This document shows positions 10,623 through 21,828 of a DNA stretch of 64,000 nt, piece by piece; the stretch's first letter is position 1, and every line of letters starts with the position of its first letter. The notes beneath the pieces are model-generated. The model was not told where the DNA came from. It worked only from the letters and a program-made list of their open reading frames with translations, and searched no databases. The stretch covers positions 22,968,324 to 23,032,323 of the forward strand of contig OX438741.1 of assembly GCA_949316235.1 (NCBI GenBank), written 5' to 3'. The translations under genes and the position numbers were made by a program. Source of the DNA: Oegoconia quadripuncta. Taxonomy: Eukaryota > Arthropoda > Insecta > Lepidoptera > Autostichidae.

Positions 10623-10890
10623 AATTCATAGTCAAAGTCATGTCAAAGTCATAGTCAAAATCATAGTCAAAGTCATAGTCATAGGCAAAGTCATAGTCAA
10701 AGTCATAGTCAAAGTCATAGTCAAAGTCATAGTCAAAGTCATAGTCAAAGCCATAGTCAATGTCAAAGTCATAGTCAAAGTCATAGTCAAAGTCATAGTC
10801 ATAGTCAAAGTCAAAGTCGTAGTCAATGTCATAGTCGAAGTCATAGTCAAAGTCATAGTTAAAGTTTTAGTCAAAGTCATAGTCATAGTC
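10623..10890 (+). repeat. 12-bp minisatellite, about 22 units
   Basis: Unit TCAAAGTCATAG, directly after the 14-bp array and sharing its TCAAAGTC half, so probably derived from it. On the minus strand it reads as a Thr-Met-Thr-Leu repeat with no stop. Absent from Helitron copy 2. Confidence 0.9.
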
Positions 10891-11375
10891 AAAGGGGTGA
10901 ATAGAATTTCCAAATTTGGCACGTAGGTTCCTTACGAGGTCTAGGGGAGCACTAAGAAAGGATTTTTCAAAATTCACCCTTTAAGGGGGTGAAACAGGAG
11001 TGGGAAGTTCGTATGAAGAAACAGTATAACTTGGACATTTCGACTATTTTCGAATCGAAACTTCGCAAGAGTACTCCTAGGAACAAATAAGCTAATACGT
11101 GTTTTGAGATTTTTCGAATTCAACCCCCTGGGTTGTGAAATGGGGGTTAAAACCATAAAATCGATATTGGTGTCGTTATTTAGGTTTTATGGGATGTTGA
11201 TTATGAAAATGACATTTATTTTAAGTTAACCCTCTAGGGTTGAGATAGGGGTGGGGGTTGATACCAAAAAAGTCAATATTGGTGTCATTATTTAGGTTTT
11301 TTGGGACGTTGATTACGAAAATGCCATTTGTTTTGAAGCTAACCCCTTGGGGTTAGAGAATGAGATAAGGGTGAG

Positions 11376-11831
11376 TTGAACACTTTGAACCCACAGGGTA
11401 TGCCATATCACAGACTTTTACTACGTGTGGGTGCACCTGTTATGTTATTGAGAAATTTAAAGCCACCCAAACTTTGTAACGGTACTAGGTTGCAAGTCAA
11501 GGCTTTGCACCGGAACGTAGTAGAGGCCACTATTTTAACAGGACCTGCTCAGGGAGAAACAGTGTTTGTACCGCGTATTCCATTAATACCAAATGATCTT
11601 CCCTTTGAATTCAAAAGGCTTCAGTTTCCACTAAAGGTCTGTTTTGCCATGACAATAAATAAGTCGCAGGGGCAAACTCTCAAATTCGCCGGAGTAGACC
11701 TACGACAGGACTGTTTCTCTCACGGTCAGTTCTATGTGGCATGCTCCCGTGTAAGTTCACCTCAAAGTTTGGTTCTATTGCTACCACCTTCAAACATGGC
11801 ACAAAATGTTGTTTATAAGGAAGTACTTTAA
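11376..11831 (+). pseudogene. Helitron helicase C-terminal remnant (copy 1)
   Basis: Open frame of about 150 codons ending at TAA 11829-11831. Contains LLRVGAPVMLLRNL, then KLCNGTRLQVKAL, VPRIPLIPND, AMTINKSQGQTL (helicase motif V region) and QFYVACSRVSS (motif VI with its Arg). This is the last ~145 residues of a Pif1-like helicase of the Helitron RepHel type. No ATG at the start; the first Met is at 11400. The N-terminal Rep nuclease and motifs I-IV are lost, so the remnant cannot act alone. The frame is intact, suggesting recent deletion or retention for the 3' end. Confidence 0.85.
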
Positions 11832-13109
11832 TAAATTAAACTACTTACTTTAATAAATATAAAGTACTTTAATAAATAGAAAGGTCTTTTAATGGATCCA
11901 TGTCTTAATTCATTTACCTGGCAAAACATCAACATGGTTCCACATACCTGTTATCTGCCCAGGGTCTTTTCCTGTTTGAGATAAACTCTACATGGTAATT
12001 TTTCTGCTGAATGTATTCCCGTGGGAAAGTAATAAAGTGTTGATTCATGTAGTCTACGCGGACGAAGTCGCGGGCAGCTGCTAGTCTAAATATATAAAGG
12101 AAGAAACTGACTGACTGACTGACTGACTGACTGACATATCAACGCACAGGCCAAACCGCTGGGTCTAGAGTTTCCAAATTTGGCACGTAGGTTCCTTACG
12201 AGGTCTAGGGGAGCACTAAGAAAGGATTTTTCAAAATTCACCCTTTAAGGGGGTGAAACAGGGGTGGGAAGTTTGTATGAAGAAACAGTATAACTTGGAC
12301 ATTTCGACTATTTTCGACTCGAAACTTCGCAAGAGTACTCCTAGGAACAAATAAGCTAATACGTGTTTTGAGATTTTTCGAAAAACAACCCCCTGGGTTG
12401 TGAAATGGGGGTTAAAACCGTAAAATCGATATTGGTGTCGTTATTTAGGTTTTATGGGATGTTGATTATGAAAATGACATTTATTTTCAGTTAACCCTCT
12501 AGGGTTGAGATAGGGGTGGGGGTTGCTACCAAAAAAGTCTATATTGGACAACCCCCTGGGGTGTGAAATGGGGGTTAAAACCATATAATCGATAATGGTG
12601 TCGTTATTTAGATTTTATGGGATGTTGATTAAAATATGACATTTATTTTAAGTTAACCCTCTAGGGTTGAGATAGGGGTGGGGGTTGATACCAAAAAAGT
12701 CAATATGGGTGTCATTATTTAGGTTTTTTGGGACGTTGATTACGAAAATGCCATTTGTTTTGAAGCTAACCCCTTGGGGTTAGAGAATGAGATAAGGGTG
12801 AGTTGAGATTTTTCGAAAAACAGCCCCCTGGGGTGTGAAATGGGAGTTGAAACCATAAAATCGATATTGGTATCGTTATTTAAGTTTTTTGGGATGTTGA
12901 TTATGAAAATGACATTTTAAAATATTTATTTTAAGTTAACCCTCTAGGGGTGAGATAGGGGTGGGGGATAATACCAAAAAAGTCTATATTGATGTCGTTA
13001 TTTAGGTTTTTTGGGACGTTGATTGCGAAAATGACATTTATTTTGAAGCTAACCCCTTACGGGTTGCGATAGTGGTAGGGGTTGAAATCACAAATTCAAA
13101 TTGGTGTCG

Positions 13110-13243
13110 AAGTTGAAGAGTCAATGTCGAAGATTCAAATTCGAAATTCAAAGTCGAAGGCTCAAATTCGAAGGCTCAAAGTCGAAGGCTCAAAGTCGAA
13201 GGCTCAAAGTCGAAGGCTCAAAGTCGAAGGCTCAAAGTCGAAA
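13110..13243 (+). repeat. 14-bp minisatellite in Helitron copy 2
   Basis: About 8-9 units of AAAGTCGAAGGCTC; the last unit runs straight into the helicase remnant at GTCGAAAACTTTGTAACG. Confidence 0.85.
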
Positions 13244-13604
13244 ACTTTGTAACGGTACTAGGTTACAAGTCAAGGCTTTGCACCGGAACGTAGTAGAGGC
13301 CACTATTTTAACAGGACCTGCTCAGGGAGAAACAGTGTTTGTACCGCGTATTCCATTAATACCAAATGATCTTCCCTTTGAATTCAAAAGGCTTCAGTTT
13401 CCACTAAAGGTCTGTTTTGCCATGACAATAAATAAGTCGCAGGGGCAAACTCTCAAATTCGCCGGAGTAGACCTACGACAGGACTGTTTCTCTCACGGTC
13501 AGTTCTATGTGGCATGCTCCGGTGTAAGTTCACCTCAAAGTTTGGTTCTATTGCTACCACCTTCAAACATGGCAAAGAATGTTGTTTATAAGGAAGCACT
13601 TTAA
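13243..13604 (+). pseudogene. Helitron helicase C-terminal remnant (copy 2)
   Basis: Nearly identical to 11472-11831 but begins later (KLCNGTRLQVKAL). It carries YVACSGVSS where copy 1 has YVACSRVSS, so the motif VI arginine needed for ATP hydrolysis in this helicase superfamily is replaced by glycine. Also Q to K and V to A near the C-terminus. The ORF is fused in frame to the minisatellite upstream. Not functional. Confidence 0.85.
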
Positions 13605-14902
13605 TAAATATAAACCAGAATTTTTGAGAAAGGTCAACATTTTTAATGGATCCCTGTCTTAATTCATTTACCTGGCAAAACACCAACATGGTTTCTCATA
13701 CCTGTTATCTGCCCAGGGTGTTTTCCTGTTTGAGATGAACTCTACATGGTAATTTTTCTGCTGAATGTATTCCCGTGGGAAAGTAATAAAGTGTTGATTC
13801 ATGTAGTCTACGCGGACGAAGTCGCGGGCAGCTGCTAGTATAGGATAAAAATATGTCAGTAGAAGATACATATAAAATGTTATCATACTTTCAGTATCGT
13901 GAGACTACAAAAATATTCAAATAGAAATGAATCCAGCATTTTATGAAAACATTCCATGATAATATTGAATAATAACTATATTTTGCAGAATAATAAAAAT
14001 GTTTTCAAAGATTGAGTCTCCTTTTTAGAGCGAAATAAAAGTCGTATCTGGAAAAGCTTTGAGAAATTTCTGCTAATAAAAGATTGAATCCCTAAAAGTG
14101 AGAGTAAAATTACTTTGAAAGGTAGTAAACGGTTATTGTTGGAGTTTTTATCACTTGTATAAATAATTCATAATGTAAGACCTAGCTCATACATACGAGT
14201 AGGTTATAAAAACAACCATGAATACTTTTTTAGTCTCGGTCCAATCGATTACTTATTTTTAACTGTGTAACGTCCCCGATCTAAATTATGAAAGACTTGT
14301 TATTATGGAATAAAAACTAGCAGACAAAAAAACGCAAAAACACATACTTATTATAACATGGAGCCGCCTACGTTACACTACCTACCTACTAATGTAAAAA
14401 GATTATTTTAGTAGGTACTTCTGATATCTGTGTTTGTCATCAGCTATTGACGTGTGGTAAGGTGTAGAAAAATAAGGGGCCAACCAAGTTTCTTCATGGG
14501 TTTGTCGTGAAATGCGAAGGCGACAATGAATATAAGAGCATATAGACAAATTTATTGATAAAGCCAATACCTATCATTGATGTAAAGCTTAAAAATATCT
14601 GTGATCGCCACCCCGCTGGGTTCTAATTGTGTTTAACCCTATACCGATATCTCTCAAACGTAGATGTTGTGATAATCACAAATTATATATTATATACATT
14701 ATAATGCAATGATCACTTATCGTGATCGAGACATTATCATCCACCCTCATTCATCGGTGAATAACCACCACACATAATCACCTTGAAAAAAATGGCTCAT
14801 GTCAAACAAATTATAACGATACGATGTAAAAAAAAGTATCGTGATAGGTTTTGTTAAAGATAAACAATGTATTACTATTCTTACTATGAATTGAAGAATT
14901 AC

Positions 14903-15089
14903 CTTGGCGGATCATCCCGCAAACTGTTTGGGTGTGGCGGGGGCGAAGCGAGCGGCGACTGGTGCGTATACGCAGGAGCGGTAGGGGTCGACGTGGACGA
15001 CGTTGGGGGGTCGTCGTCTACCCCAGAATTCTGTATACGCTCCATCCATTGTACTACTTCATCTGTGATGCCGCAGCCTCCGACATGGC
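14903..15089 (-). CDS. kuz: kuz exon: cysteine switch and Pro/Ser/Thr linker
   Basis: 187 nt, residues 153-214 plus two bases of a split Arg. Acceptor CACTAG, donor AAG|GTAATT. It begins with split Gly then HVGGCGITDEVVQWMERIQN. The Cys in GGCG is the cysteine-switch residue that caps the active-site zinc in latent ADAM10-type proteases (family knowledge). The second half, from about residue 175, is low complexity in P, S, T and A (for example DDDPPTSSTSTPTAPAY). It is probably a flexible, fast-evolving linker between prodomain core and furin site. GC content is much higher than the surrounding intron. Exact frame continuity on both sides (G|GC in, AG|A out) supports the exon. Confidence 0.93.
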
Positions 15090-16078
15090 CTAGTGTATAA
15101 AAGAAATAAATTTTAACTAGATTGTCATCATTTTCTACGTTGACCGGAAATTGTTGTCAAACATATAAAGAAGAGCAAAGAGCACGGGTAAACAATAACC
15201 ATATTACTAAGGTTAATCATAACCAGGCTGGTTGACCAATAATACAGCTTTGATTTGAAATTATATATTCAAAGGGACAACACGTTACCTTTTTACGAAC
15301 ATATTAATCGTTTTCTCGGAAACTTAGCGATGATATTTGGAGAGTTCAAAGGAGTTTTCTATATTGCTCTTCTTATGTGGGTACATTCCATAACCATATT
15401 ACACAGATTGACCAATGGCAGCCATTTTAAATCGAATTGAAATTACTTAGTTGAAGTGGGAAACACGGTACTTTTTATGAAGATTTTTGAAAAGGTAACA
15501 GTGACTCGTGGATACTTAGAGAAAGAGAATAAAATATATTACATTCCACCTTCCATTCAAATTCCTTATATTCATTCCTTCTAATTTTGAACTCAAAATT
15601 GAATTTAAATTGTTCCGCTTGGCGTTCGTGAACCATATGAATTCAACGAGATTAGAATCAATATTGTTGTATCTATTGGTCTCGTACAATAGCAAAATAA
15701 CGTAGCGCAAAACGTGATGGGAATACAATGAGGAGGTTTAGTGACATCCAAACATCCTGACACTAGGCATAAAATAATAACTTAATCCAACACAGCCGTA
15801 TATTATATTAGCATCTGTTACAGTAAAAAAGTTATGCAGAATTATTTAATATATGGACATGTTCACCCAATTTGGAAACTCGAAAATAAATGGAAGTAAA
15901 GACAAAAGTATGCATATGAGAGGACGGTTATAACTAATGTAAACGGATTTTTTTCAATGCTTTTTTTAAACAAACTGGATTCACACAATTACACAATTCC
16001 AGTTTCTTAATTTAGATTACTATAACACCAAATAGTGACCTTTCCCAGTATTTATTCAAAACGATTGAAATAAAATCA

Positions 16079-16129
16079 ATATGCGGACTGTATCCTCGGT
16101 CCCCGTAAAGGTTGACGATAGTCCGCATA
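16079..16129. repeat. Short inverted repeat ATGCGGACT/AGTCCGCAT
   Basis: Perfect 9-bp arms about 32 bp apart; may be the ends of a tiny MITE or chance. Confidence 0.35.
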
Positions 16130-16439
16130 ATAACATGAAAGAAAGTATATTTTAAATTATTCATGACAAATTCCCAGTTCGCTACGCGAGTTACAGTGAG
16201 TTGAGGAAAGAAAAATAACAGGACACAGCACCAGGCGGCGGTGGGTGCCCAGGAATAAATAACGGGGTTGACGTGCCACTGTTTTCTTGGCGGTTTTGTC
16301 CAACTTGTAAACGAACTTCCCGTTGTGGAGCTAAATTAAAATAGTGAACTCCCTTGAGAATTCTCGGTATATTTACTCAAGGGATGCTTCTACACGTGGT
16401 CCACCAAAAATAGAATTTCATTATATTAAACTTCATCAA

Positions 16440-16500
16440 ATATTTTGGGGGAGGCCTTTGTCCAGTAGTGGACGTGCTTCGGCTGATGATGATGAAACTT
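16440..16500 (+). repeat. LINE 3' end scrap
   Basis: GGGGGAGGCCTTTGTCCAGTAG..GGCTGATGATGATG, the 3' terminus shared with 50650-50715 and, degenerate, 26190-26230. RTE-type tail. Confidence 0.55.
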
Positions 16501-16509
16501 CATCTAATT

Positions 16510-16663
16510 AAATTGTGTGTGTATGTATGTGTGTTACCTCTTTACGCATAAATTTGATTTGATGAACAGATTAGGAACTGGATTAACATATAGGCAATTT
16601 TTTTTGTGCTGAACCGATTTTGGTAAAATATTCAACGCGAACGTATTCGCAGGCAACAGCTAG
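16510..16663 (+). mobile_element. Helitron 3' end fragment
   Basis: AACATATAGGCAATTTTTTT, TTCAACGCGAACGTATTCGC and terminal CAGCTAG before T. Non-autonomous Helitron family D (compare 37278-37524), 5' end not identified. Confidence 0.5.
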
Positions 16664-17365
16664 TAATTCATAATAGCGGATTGTTTGTACAAATGTACGC
16701 AATTCATGTGTTTCTATCCAATAAGTAGCTAGACCTCTATATATAGTAATGTAAACAAACATACAATTTTATTTATGTATAAATAAGACTTATAGAAGCG
16801 AAGATCAAAGAAAAGCTTGACATTCTGTCGCCTGTACACAATATAAGGAAACGCGTCATTATTTTCAGCATTATACTCGTATGTATTTGCTCTGTAAATA
16901 TCATGATGTTGATAAGATTTAGTACGTTTTTTCATTCTGAAATGATCTCACATCCGCACCTAGTCAGATGCAAATTAACATTTAAACGATTTTATCACTT
17001 AATTAGCACACGTGCATATTCAAAGCCAGAATTCATCATTCAGGTATCAATTCAAATAGGTTTTCATTGAACAGCCACCATATCAACGTTTCGCAGGTTT
17101 TATTCGTTTACGTATTCAGAGAGGGTTTTATCGATAACTACCTACAGCCACACAATACTCAACGCTAAACGGGATCGTGTGGAACGTGGCTTTTCTTTTA
17201 TTGTACGTTGTTTTTTTTATTCCGTGATCCTTACATCTAGAGAAGATTACTTCGATGTTCCCTACAGTTGAAGTCACAATGATTGATCAAGTCGTCTACT
17301 CGCATGCTGGTAACACTCGGCATATAGGTAGTTTTATTATGGGATAGATAGCATGTAGCTAGGAT

Positions 17366-17640
17366 CATATTTTTAAGCGCATCTGATGTTAAGTGGTGAT
17401 GAGGCTAAAGGATGGAAGGTTGTTCACCCGGAATACTCCTTATTTAGGGGACTGGCTATCTTATCTCTAACGGCCGGAACACAACAACGCTATAACGTTG
17501 TTACATAACCGAAGACTTAGATTAGTTGTTGGGCTATCTATAGCCAGGCAGACATTGAAAAATGCCCTACCACCAACCAAAACAAGTACTAAATAAGATA
17601 CCCGTTTTGTAAACTTTGTTGTTTACTTGAGCCACGGAAG
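17366..17640 (-). repeat. SINE family B, old copy
   Basis: CATCTGATGTTAAGTGGTGA, GGGGACTGGCTATCTTATCTCT, AATGCCCTACCACCAACCAA, TTGAGCCACGGAAGCAGTT: all family B words in the same order as 21122-21440, with more substitutions. Confidence 0.75.
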
Positions 17641-17984
17641 CAGTTATATGTAATATGTAGGACTGTACTAATATTTTCATTAGTGGATTTATTCTTAACG
17701 TCAAGAATATAAGAAATATGCTAGATAGACACCGTGTGGTTTCCGGTGCGTCTACCGTATATCGTATCTTCCTGTCGTTGTCGTAATTTGTGACTGAGGG
17801 ACTTTACTCCAAAAAATATCTATGGACTTGCACGTTTCAACGGCAATGGGCTTAACCATTAAAGCATGTTTGGAACGCCTAAATGCTTATGTTGGCGATA
17901 TCTCTGACCAACCAATTTAAATAAAGGTGTGACGTTTTGTGTATATAAACACACTGCTAGTTTCAAACTGCATAAAAGCAATCG

Positions 17985-18190
17985 TGGCCCAGTCGTATTT
18001 ACTATTCGTTTTCGATTAGCGAATGTCTGGCGCATCAGTTCTTGGATGGGTGACCACTAGTGACATTTTAATACGAGTGTTTCCATGGTACCAAGGGCAC
18101 GTTAAATAGTAGGTCCTGGTTGTTTTCAATAGCGTACAGGGGCGGCTTAAAAAACCGTATGTCAGGTGGCCATTAATTAATTAGTCTGAC
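17985..18190 (+). repeat. Dispersed repeat with 5S rRNA-like motif
   Basis: CAGTTCTTGGATGGGTGACCAC resembles the 5S rRNA internal promoter region (CTTGGATGGGTGACC), followed by AATACGAGTGTTTCC and GGGCACGTTAAATAG. A related copy at 33790-34160 is split by a MITE. Too diverged and short to be a 5S gene; a 5S-headed SINE or other repeat is possible. Confidence 0.55.
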
Positions 18191-18903
18191 AGAAATCCAC
18201 CATGGATTATGGTTCATAGCATTCTTTCAGAGAGAGGAGTATGCCGGTTATGCTCCAAAGGTAGGGGTGTGTAAGATAATGAATGCGTTAACTAATAATT
18301 ATAACCAGATAACATTGCCATTAAAATCCAAGTAAATTGAAAAAATCATTTTCTGAATTTTCCCGCCTGAAAATTGAACTTCAAATCTTTTGGGTGGCAG
18401 CTTCTGTATAGAAATTAGCCAATCAATGTACAGTTATGAGAGTAAAAAGCGGCTACCTATAACAAAGTATATTTTCCAATAGTGTGTAGTGCTGTTAGCG
18501 CACATTGATGTCTCGCATCCGGCGTTGCATTTTAACGAGGCTCCTACCACTGCGCCCGGGAGCACCCAGGGAACGTGACGTACAACTACTGTACAGTTGG
18601 GACACTGTAGAAACGATAGATAACTAAAGAAAAAACTTGACATTCTGTGGTTGATCAAAATGCAAAAGAGTCCATCGACGTCGCACTTCGAAAAGCTGGG
18701 AAAAGGAGCGGAATACAAATTACAATTCAAATTGAGTAAACAGCAAATCGTTATTCAGTTTTTTAATTATTTCTTTCATGTCAATCGGTCGTAAATATAC
18801 TGCCTAATTGTAAGTACTACTAAGTATGTTACTTCTCTGTCTCTGTTCTCTTGGAAAAACTCGTAAATATGAGTAATGCGACTGTTTATATAGGTACACA
18901 TAG

Positions 18904-18992
18904 TTAACACGTTCCGGGACACAACCCGCCTCTCGACGTTATAACAATAAAACTTCTATTGTGTCTGATAATCTGTCCCGGAACGTGTTTAA
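18904..18992. mobile_element. 89-bp mini-MITE with TTAA ends
   Basis: TTAACACGTTCCGGGACA at the left and TGTCCCGGAACGTGTTTAA at the right: perfect 14-bp inverted repeats inside TTAA on both sides, as left by piggyBac-type transposases (family knowledge). Interior 50 bp with no coding capacity. Confidence 0.6.
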
Positions 18993-19104
18993 TCTGTCCC
19001 TACTTCCTCACTATATACTAACTTACTAAGCATGACTTGGTATCAGGACAAAATCAGGTACTTTCCTCTATTGAAATTCGATATAAATGTATTCGTGAAG
19101 TTTA

Positions 19105-19200
19105 TCAACCATCCATAATACAAGCCTAGTGCCTTACTGTGGAACTAGATGGCGCTGCGTGTATGTGAAAAAATATTTATTATTATTTATAATCTATACC
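19105..19200 (+). repeat. SINE family A variant, 3' fragment
   Basis: ACAAGCCTAGTGCC..GGAACTAGATGGCGCTGCGTG and an ATTATTATTT tail, matching 6540-6620. Confidence 0.6.
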
Positions 19201-19732
19201 ATTGAAAAAGCAAACATATTATTATATAGCATTAGGAATAATCAGAGGCAACCACATCAGAGTGCTGAATATCTAATAAACTGTACTAAAGGTAACTAGA
19301 TTACGGTAACAAATACATTTACAGGGTTTTTGAAATTCCTTTACCGTACAGCATCACTACCAGCATCACTACCTCGCTATACTGAACCACCAGATAACGG
19401 AAATTACCGGCAGGCGTACATCTCTAGCATTAAGCCTGCGACTGCGCCCCGTCCAATATTTACTTGGAGATTTGAGACGACAATTTTGTGATCATCATTA
19501 CCGTGCCGCCGCAAGGCATTTGAATTATAAATCCAGCCAGACTAGTTGAGACGTCACATTGATTCACCAATAGCGTTCTTGGTAAATATTGTTTTAATGG
19601 ATGAAAAATTCAAATAGTACTTTGTACCACACACATACATTTCTTGGCATGATTTTTAACTTTTTACGATTGTAATCTCCAAGTGGTTCATGTTAGTTCA
19701 GTCTTAATATTGGTTAATAACTGGGTAATTCA

Positions 19733-20140
19733 AATCAAATCAAATATATTTATTAATTCTTATGGTACATTAAAACATAAAATCTACACAATAATACTTA
19801 ATTGCAACTGTAACACTAGTGCCTCAACTAGGAAAATCCTGTGTTTCAGGCGAAGAAAGTAGATATACAGAATAAATCTATGTTTAAAGATCACTTCAAG
19901 ACAGTCAATAACTTCTCTGTATCCTCGTAGGTCAAATTTTGAAGAAAATCTTGTAGTAATTTCTTATTATGACTGTAGGTAAGGTGGTACATGGGAATTT
20001 TTGCATTTAATCTATTATAAAGAAGTGGTCCTAGGAACACGTAAAATCTAGATGAAAATGCGTTTTGTTCCTGCGTTGTTAGGGCAAATTGTATCGTTTC
20101 GTCTTTTGTTAGTAATTTCAGTGCTATATGGAAGTTTTGT
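19733..20140 (-). pseudogene. Non-LTR retrotransposon ORF C-terminus and 3' UTR
   Basis: Minus-strand frame from about 20138 to a TGA near 19896 reads NFHIALKLLTKDETIQFALT, then FSSRFYVFLGPLLYNRLN, then YSHNKKLLQDFLQNLTYEDT and EKLLTVLK. It is open, ends naturally, and is followed by a 3' UTR and a CAAAT-repeat tail (19733-19750) typical of LINEs. I read it as the C-terminal tail of a LINE ORF2 of a family different from 595-990. The family name is uncertain. Confidence 0.55.
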
Positions 20141-20221
20141 AGTTATCCCAGCAATATTACCATTAAGCACGAATATTGATTTGTAGCTGTTGGATGTCGT
20201 AGGAATAAAATACAAATATAT

Positions 20222-20300
20222 ATAATACATACATACATACATAATACATACATACATGTGTTTAATACATACATACATACATAATACATACATACATGTG
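20222..20300. repeat. (CATA)n microsatellite, duplicated
   Basis: Two near-identical 36-40 bp blocks of CATACATACATAATACATAC ending in ATGTGTTTA. Confidence 0.85.
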
Positions 20301-21121
20301 TTTATATAATAGTTAATTATAATAATTTTTTACTTAAATGATTAAAGAGTAATTGAAATACACAAACCTAGTTTGTTTCCAAAATGAACTGATAATATGT
20401 CAACTCAGTCCAACATGAACATCTACATTTAGGAGAGGTTGTATGCGTAACAGTCAAGTAACGGTACGAGTATACTAAAGCCCCTAATCTCTCACCTAAC
20501 AAGAGAAAGGGACAGTGAGAGACCGCCAAGTTTCAACAAAGGCTTAGATGACATATAGTTATAATTATCATTCCCCTGTCCCCATAAAAACATGCTTAAC
20601 AATTTACCTCGGATAAGTTATTATAAGCTTTATGGTTCCGGGAGGAAGTATTGATGCCACTTGTCCTTTAAGGGAATCCAAAAGTGAAATAAATAAGAGA
20701 CATGTTCCGGGTTTTCCCGGTTGGTATATTCACGTGACTCATGGGAATCGCCACACGACTGCATCGATAAGCTACTTGTAATAAATTTTAGACAACGTAT
20801 GTTTGTTTTATAACAAATGACTAGAAGCGTTTATGCCATGCTGTGTTATAAATATGTTCTAGGTACAATTCACACAGGGCTGTTTTCCATGAATATTGTA
20901 GCTGTACTAATCGCAGGTCTATAAAAGGCCCTCTTGTCTAGACTATCAGTTTCGAGAACTGCGGATGGTAGAGCTTAAATAGCCATCGTAATAGCAGTAC
21001 GCCCTATATGATCAATTATGGACCCGACTGTACAAGTACCACAATCTGAATTTGCAACTGTATCATTTCAACACAGACTAACAGCGTAATTAATGCTGAA
21101 AACAGCATTATTGTTTAGTAA

Positions 21122-21440
21122 TGTTTTTTTATGCACAACGGTTTGGTACTTGACCTCAATCACACCAGATGTTAAGTGAAGATGAGGTCGAAGGTGGAAG
21201 CGTACTGACCCGGTAACCCCAACACATTTGGGGGGCTGGCTATCTTATCTCTGACAACCGGAGCACAACAATACTATTAAGGTAAACTAATAAGGTGGTA
21301 GCTAGCCAGATGGACATTTAAATTGCCCTACCACCAACCAAACCGAGTACTTAAACCTGTACCCCGCTGGAGATCGCACCCGCGACCTCCGAATCGTAAA
21401 CCCAATGTTGTTTACATTGAGTCACGGAGGCGGTTTAAGA
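21122..21440 (-). repeat. SINE family B, near full length
   Basis: Minus-strand SINE: the tRNA-like head is at the right end (CCGTGACTCAATGTAAAC.. and GGTCGCGGGTGCGATCTCC), and the poly-A tail at the left (TTTTTTTATGCACAACGG). Contains GTGAAGATGAGGTCGAAGGT and TGCCCTACCACCAACCAAAC. Reference copy together with 37852-38185. Confidence 0.85.
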
Positions 21441-21498
21441 TCATTGTTTAGTTTATGATATGTGACACTGAAGAAATACTTTTTTCTTTCAAATTCCC

Positions 21499-21828
21499 AT
21501 GGAAAGCTATGCAAGTCGCATTATAGGAGAAGCTTACTTACATCCAACAGTGGACCGCTATAGGCTACTGACGCACATCTTCGTGCGCAAAAATAAGTAT
21601 GTGATATCATATTTACAGAAGAATCAGGTTTCATACGTTGCTAAAGCATTATGGAAGCGCGTGTGCGGCAGCTCCAACACCATCCTGAGCACACTGACGG
21701 ACAGATTCCGTGATGCTGCGGCATTGAATACACTTCCACAAATCCAAATAGTGCTGATTGTGCCGCAGCAGTCGTATAGTCGTATAGTAGTGTATATTAA
21801 GTTACTAACTTACTACTATTTTATTTAA
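21499..21828 (+). other. Unrecognised 109-codon open frame
   Basis: ATG at 21499 in context CCCATGG, stop at 21826-21828. Starts MESYASRIIGEAYLHPTVDR and is Tyr/Leu rich towards the end, with a short imperfect hairpin (GCTGCGGCA..TGCCGCAGC) near 21714-21768. No domain or signal peptide recognised. It sits 60 bp after a SINE within the kuz intron on the opposite strand. More likely chance or a fragment than a nested gene. Confidence 0.2.

Larger units (their letters stand above)
9434..12084 (+). mobile_element. Helitron copy 1 (2.65 kb, internally rearranged)
   Basis: Begins TCTAAATATATAAAGGAAG after an A, followed by a (CTGA)n run, and ends GTCGCGGGCAGCTGCTAG. TC...CTAG between A and T is the Helitron signature (family knowledge). 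Inside: a leader (CGCACAGGCCAAACCGCTGG), repeated blocks of about 280 bp (GAAATGGGGGTTAAAACC..), a 14-bp and a 12-bp minisatellite, a second copy of the leader part (from about 10907), then the tail of a Pif1-like helicase. Rep and most of the helicase are missing, so it is non-autonomous. It abuts copy 2 directly. Confidence 0.85.
12085..13838 (+). mobile_element. Helitron copy 2 (1.75 kb), abutting copy 1
   Basis: Starts TCTAAATATATAAAGG immediately after the CTAG of copy 1 and ends CGGGCAGCTGCTAG followed by T. Same leader and 280-bp internal blocks, a short 14-bp array (13110-13243), then a shorter helicase tail. No 12-bp array. The pair shares one outer A/T target (A at 9433, T at 13839). 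Confidence 0.85.
9361..14902. other. kuz intron dominated by a tandem Helitron pair
   Basis: 5.5-kb intron, about 80% of it the two Helitrons at 9434-13838. 9361-9433 is the original 3' splice-site neighbourhood of the next exon. 13840-14880 is AT-rich with nothing recognised. Confidence 0.75.

Noticed and set aside
10278..10890. CRISPR-like array
   Set aside because: Units are contiguous 12-14 bp repeats without spacers, in a eukaryotic transposon.
10638..10922. 94-codon Thr/Met/Leu ORF on the minus strand
   Set aside because: Product of the 12-bp minisatellite.
17985..18050. 5S rRNA gene
   Set aside because: Only about 20 bp resemble 5S; the rest does not.
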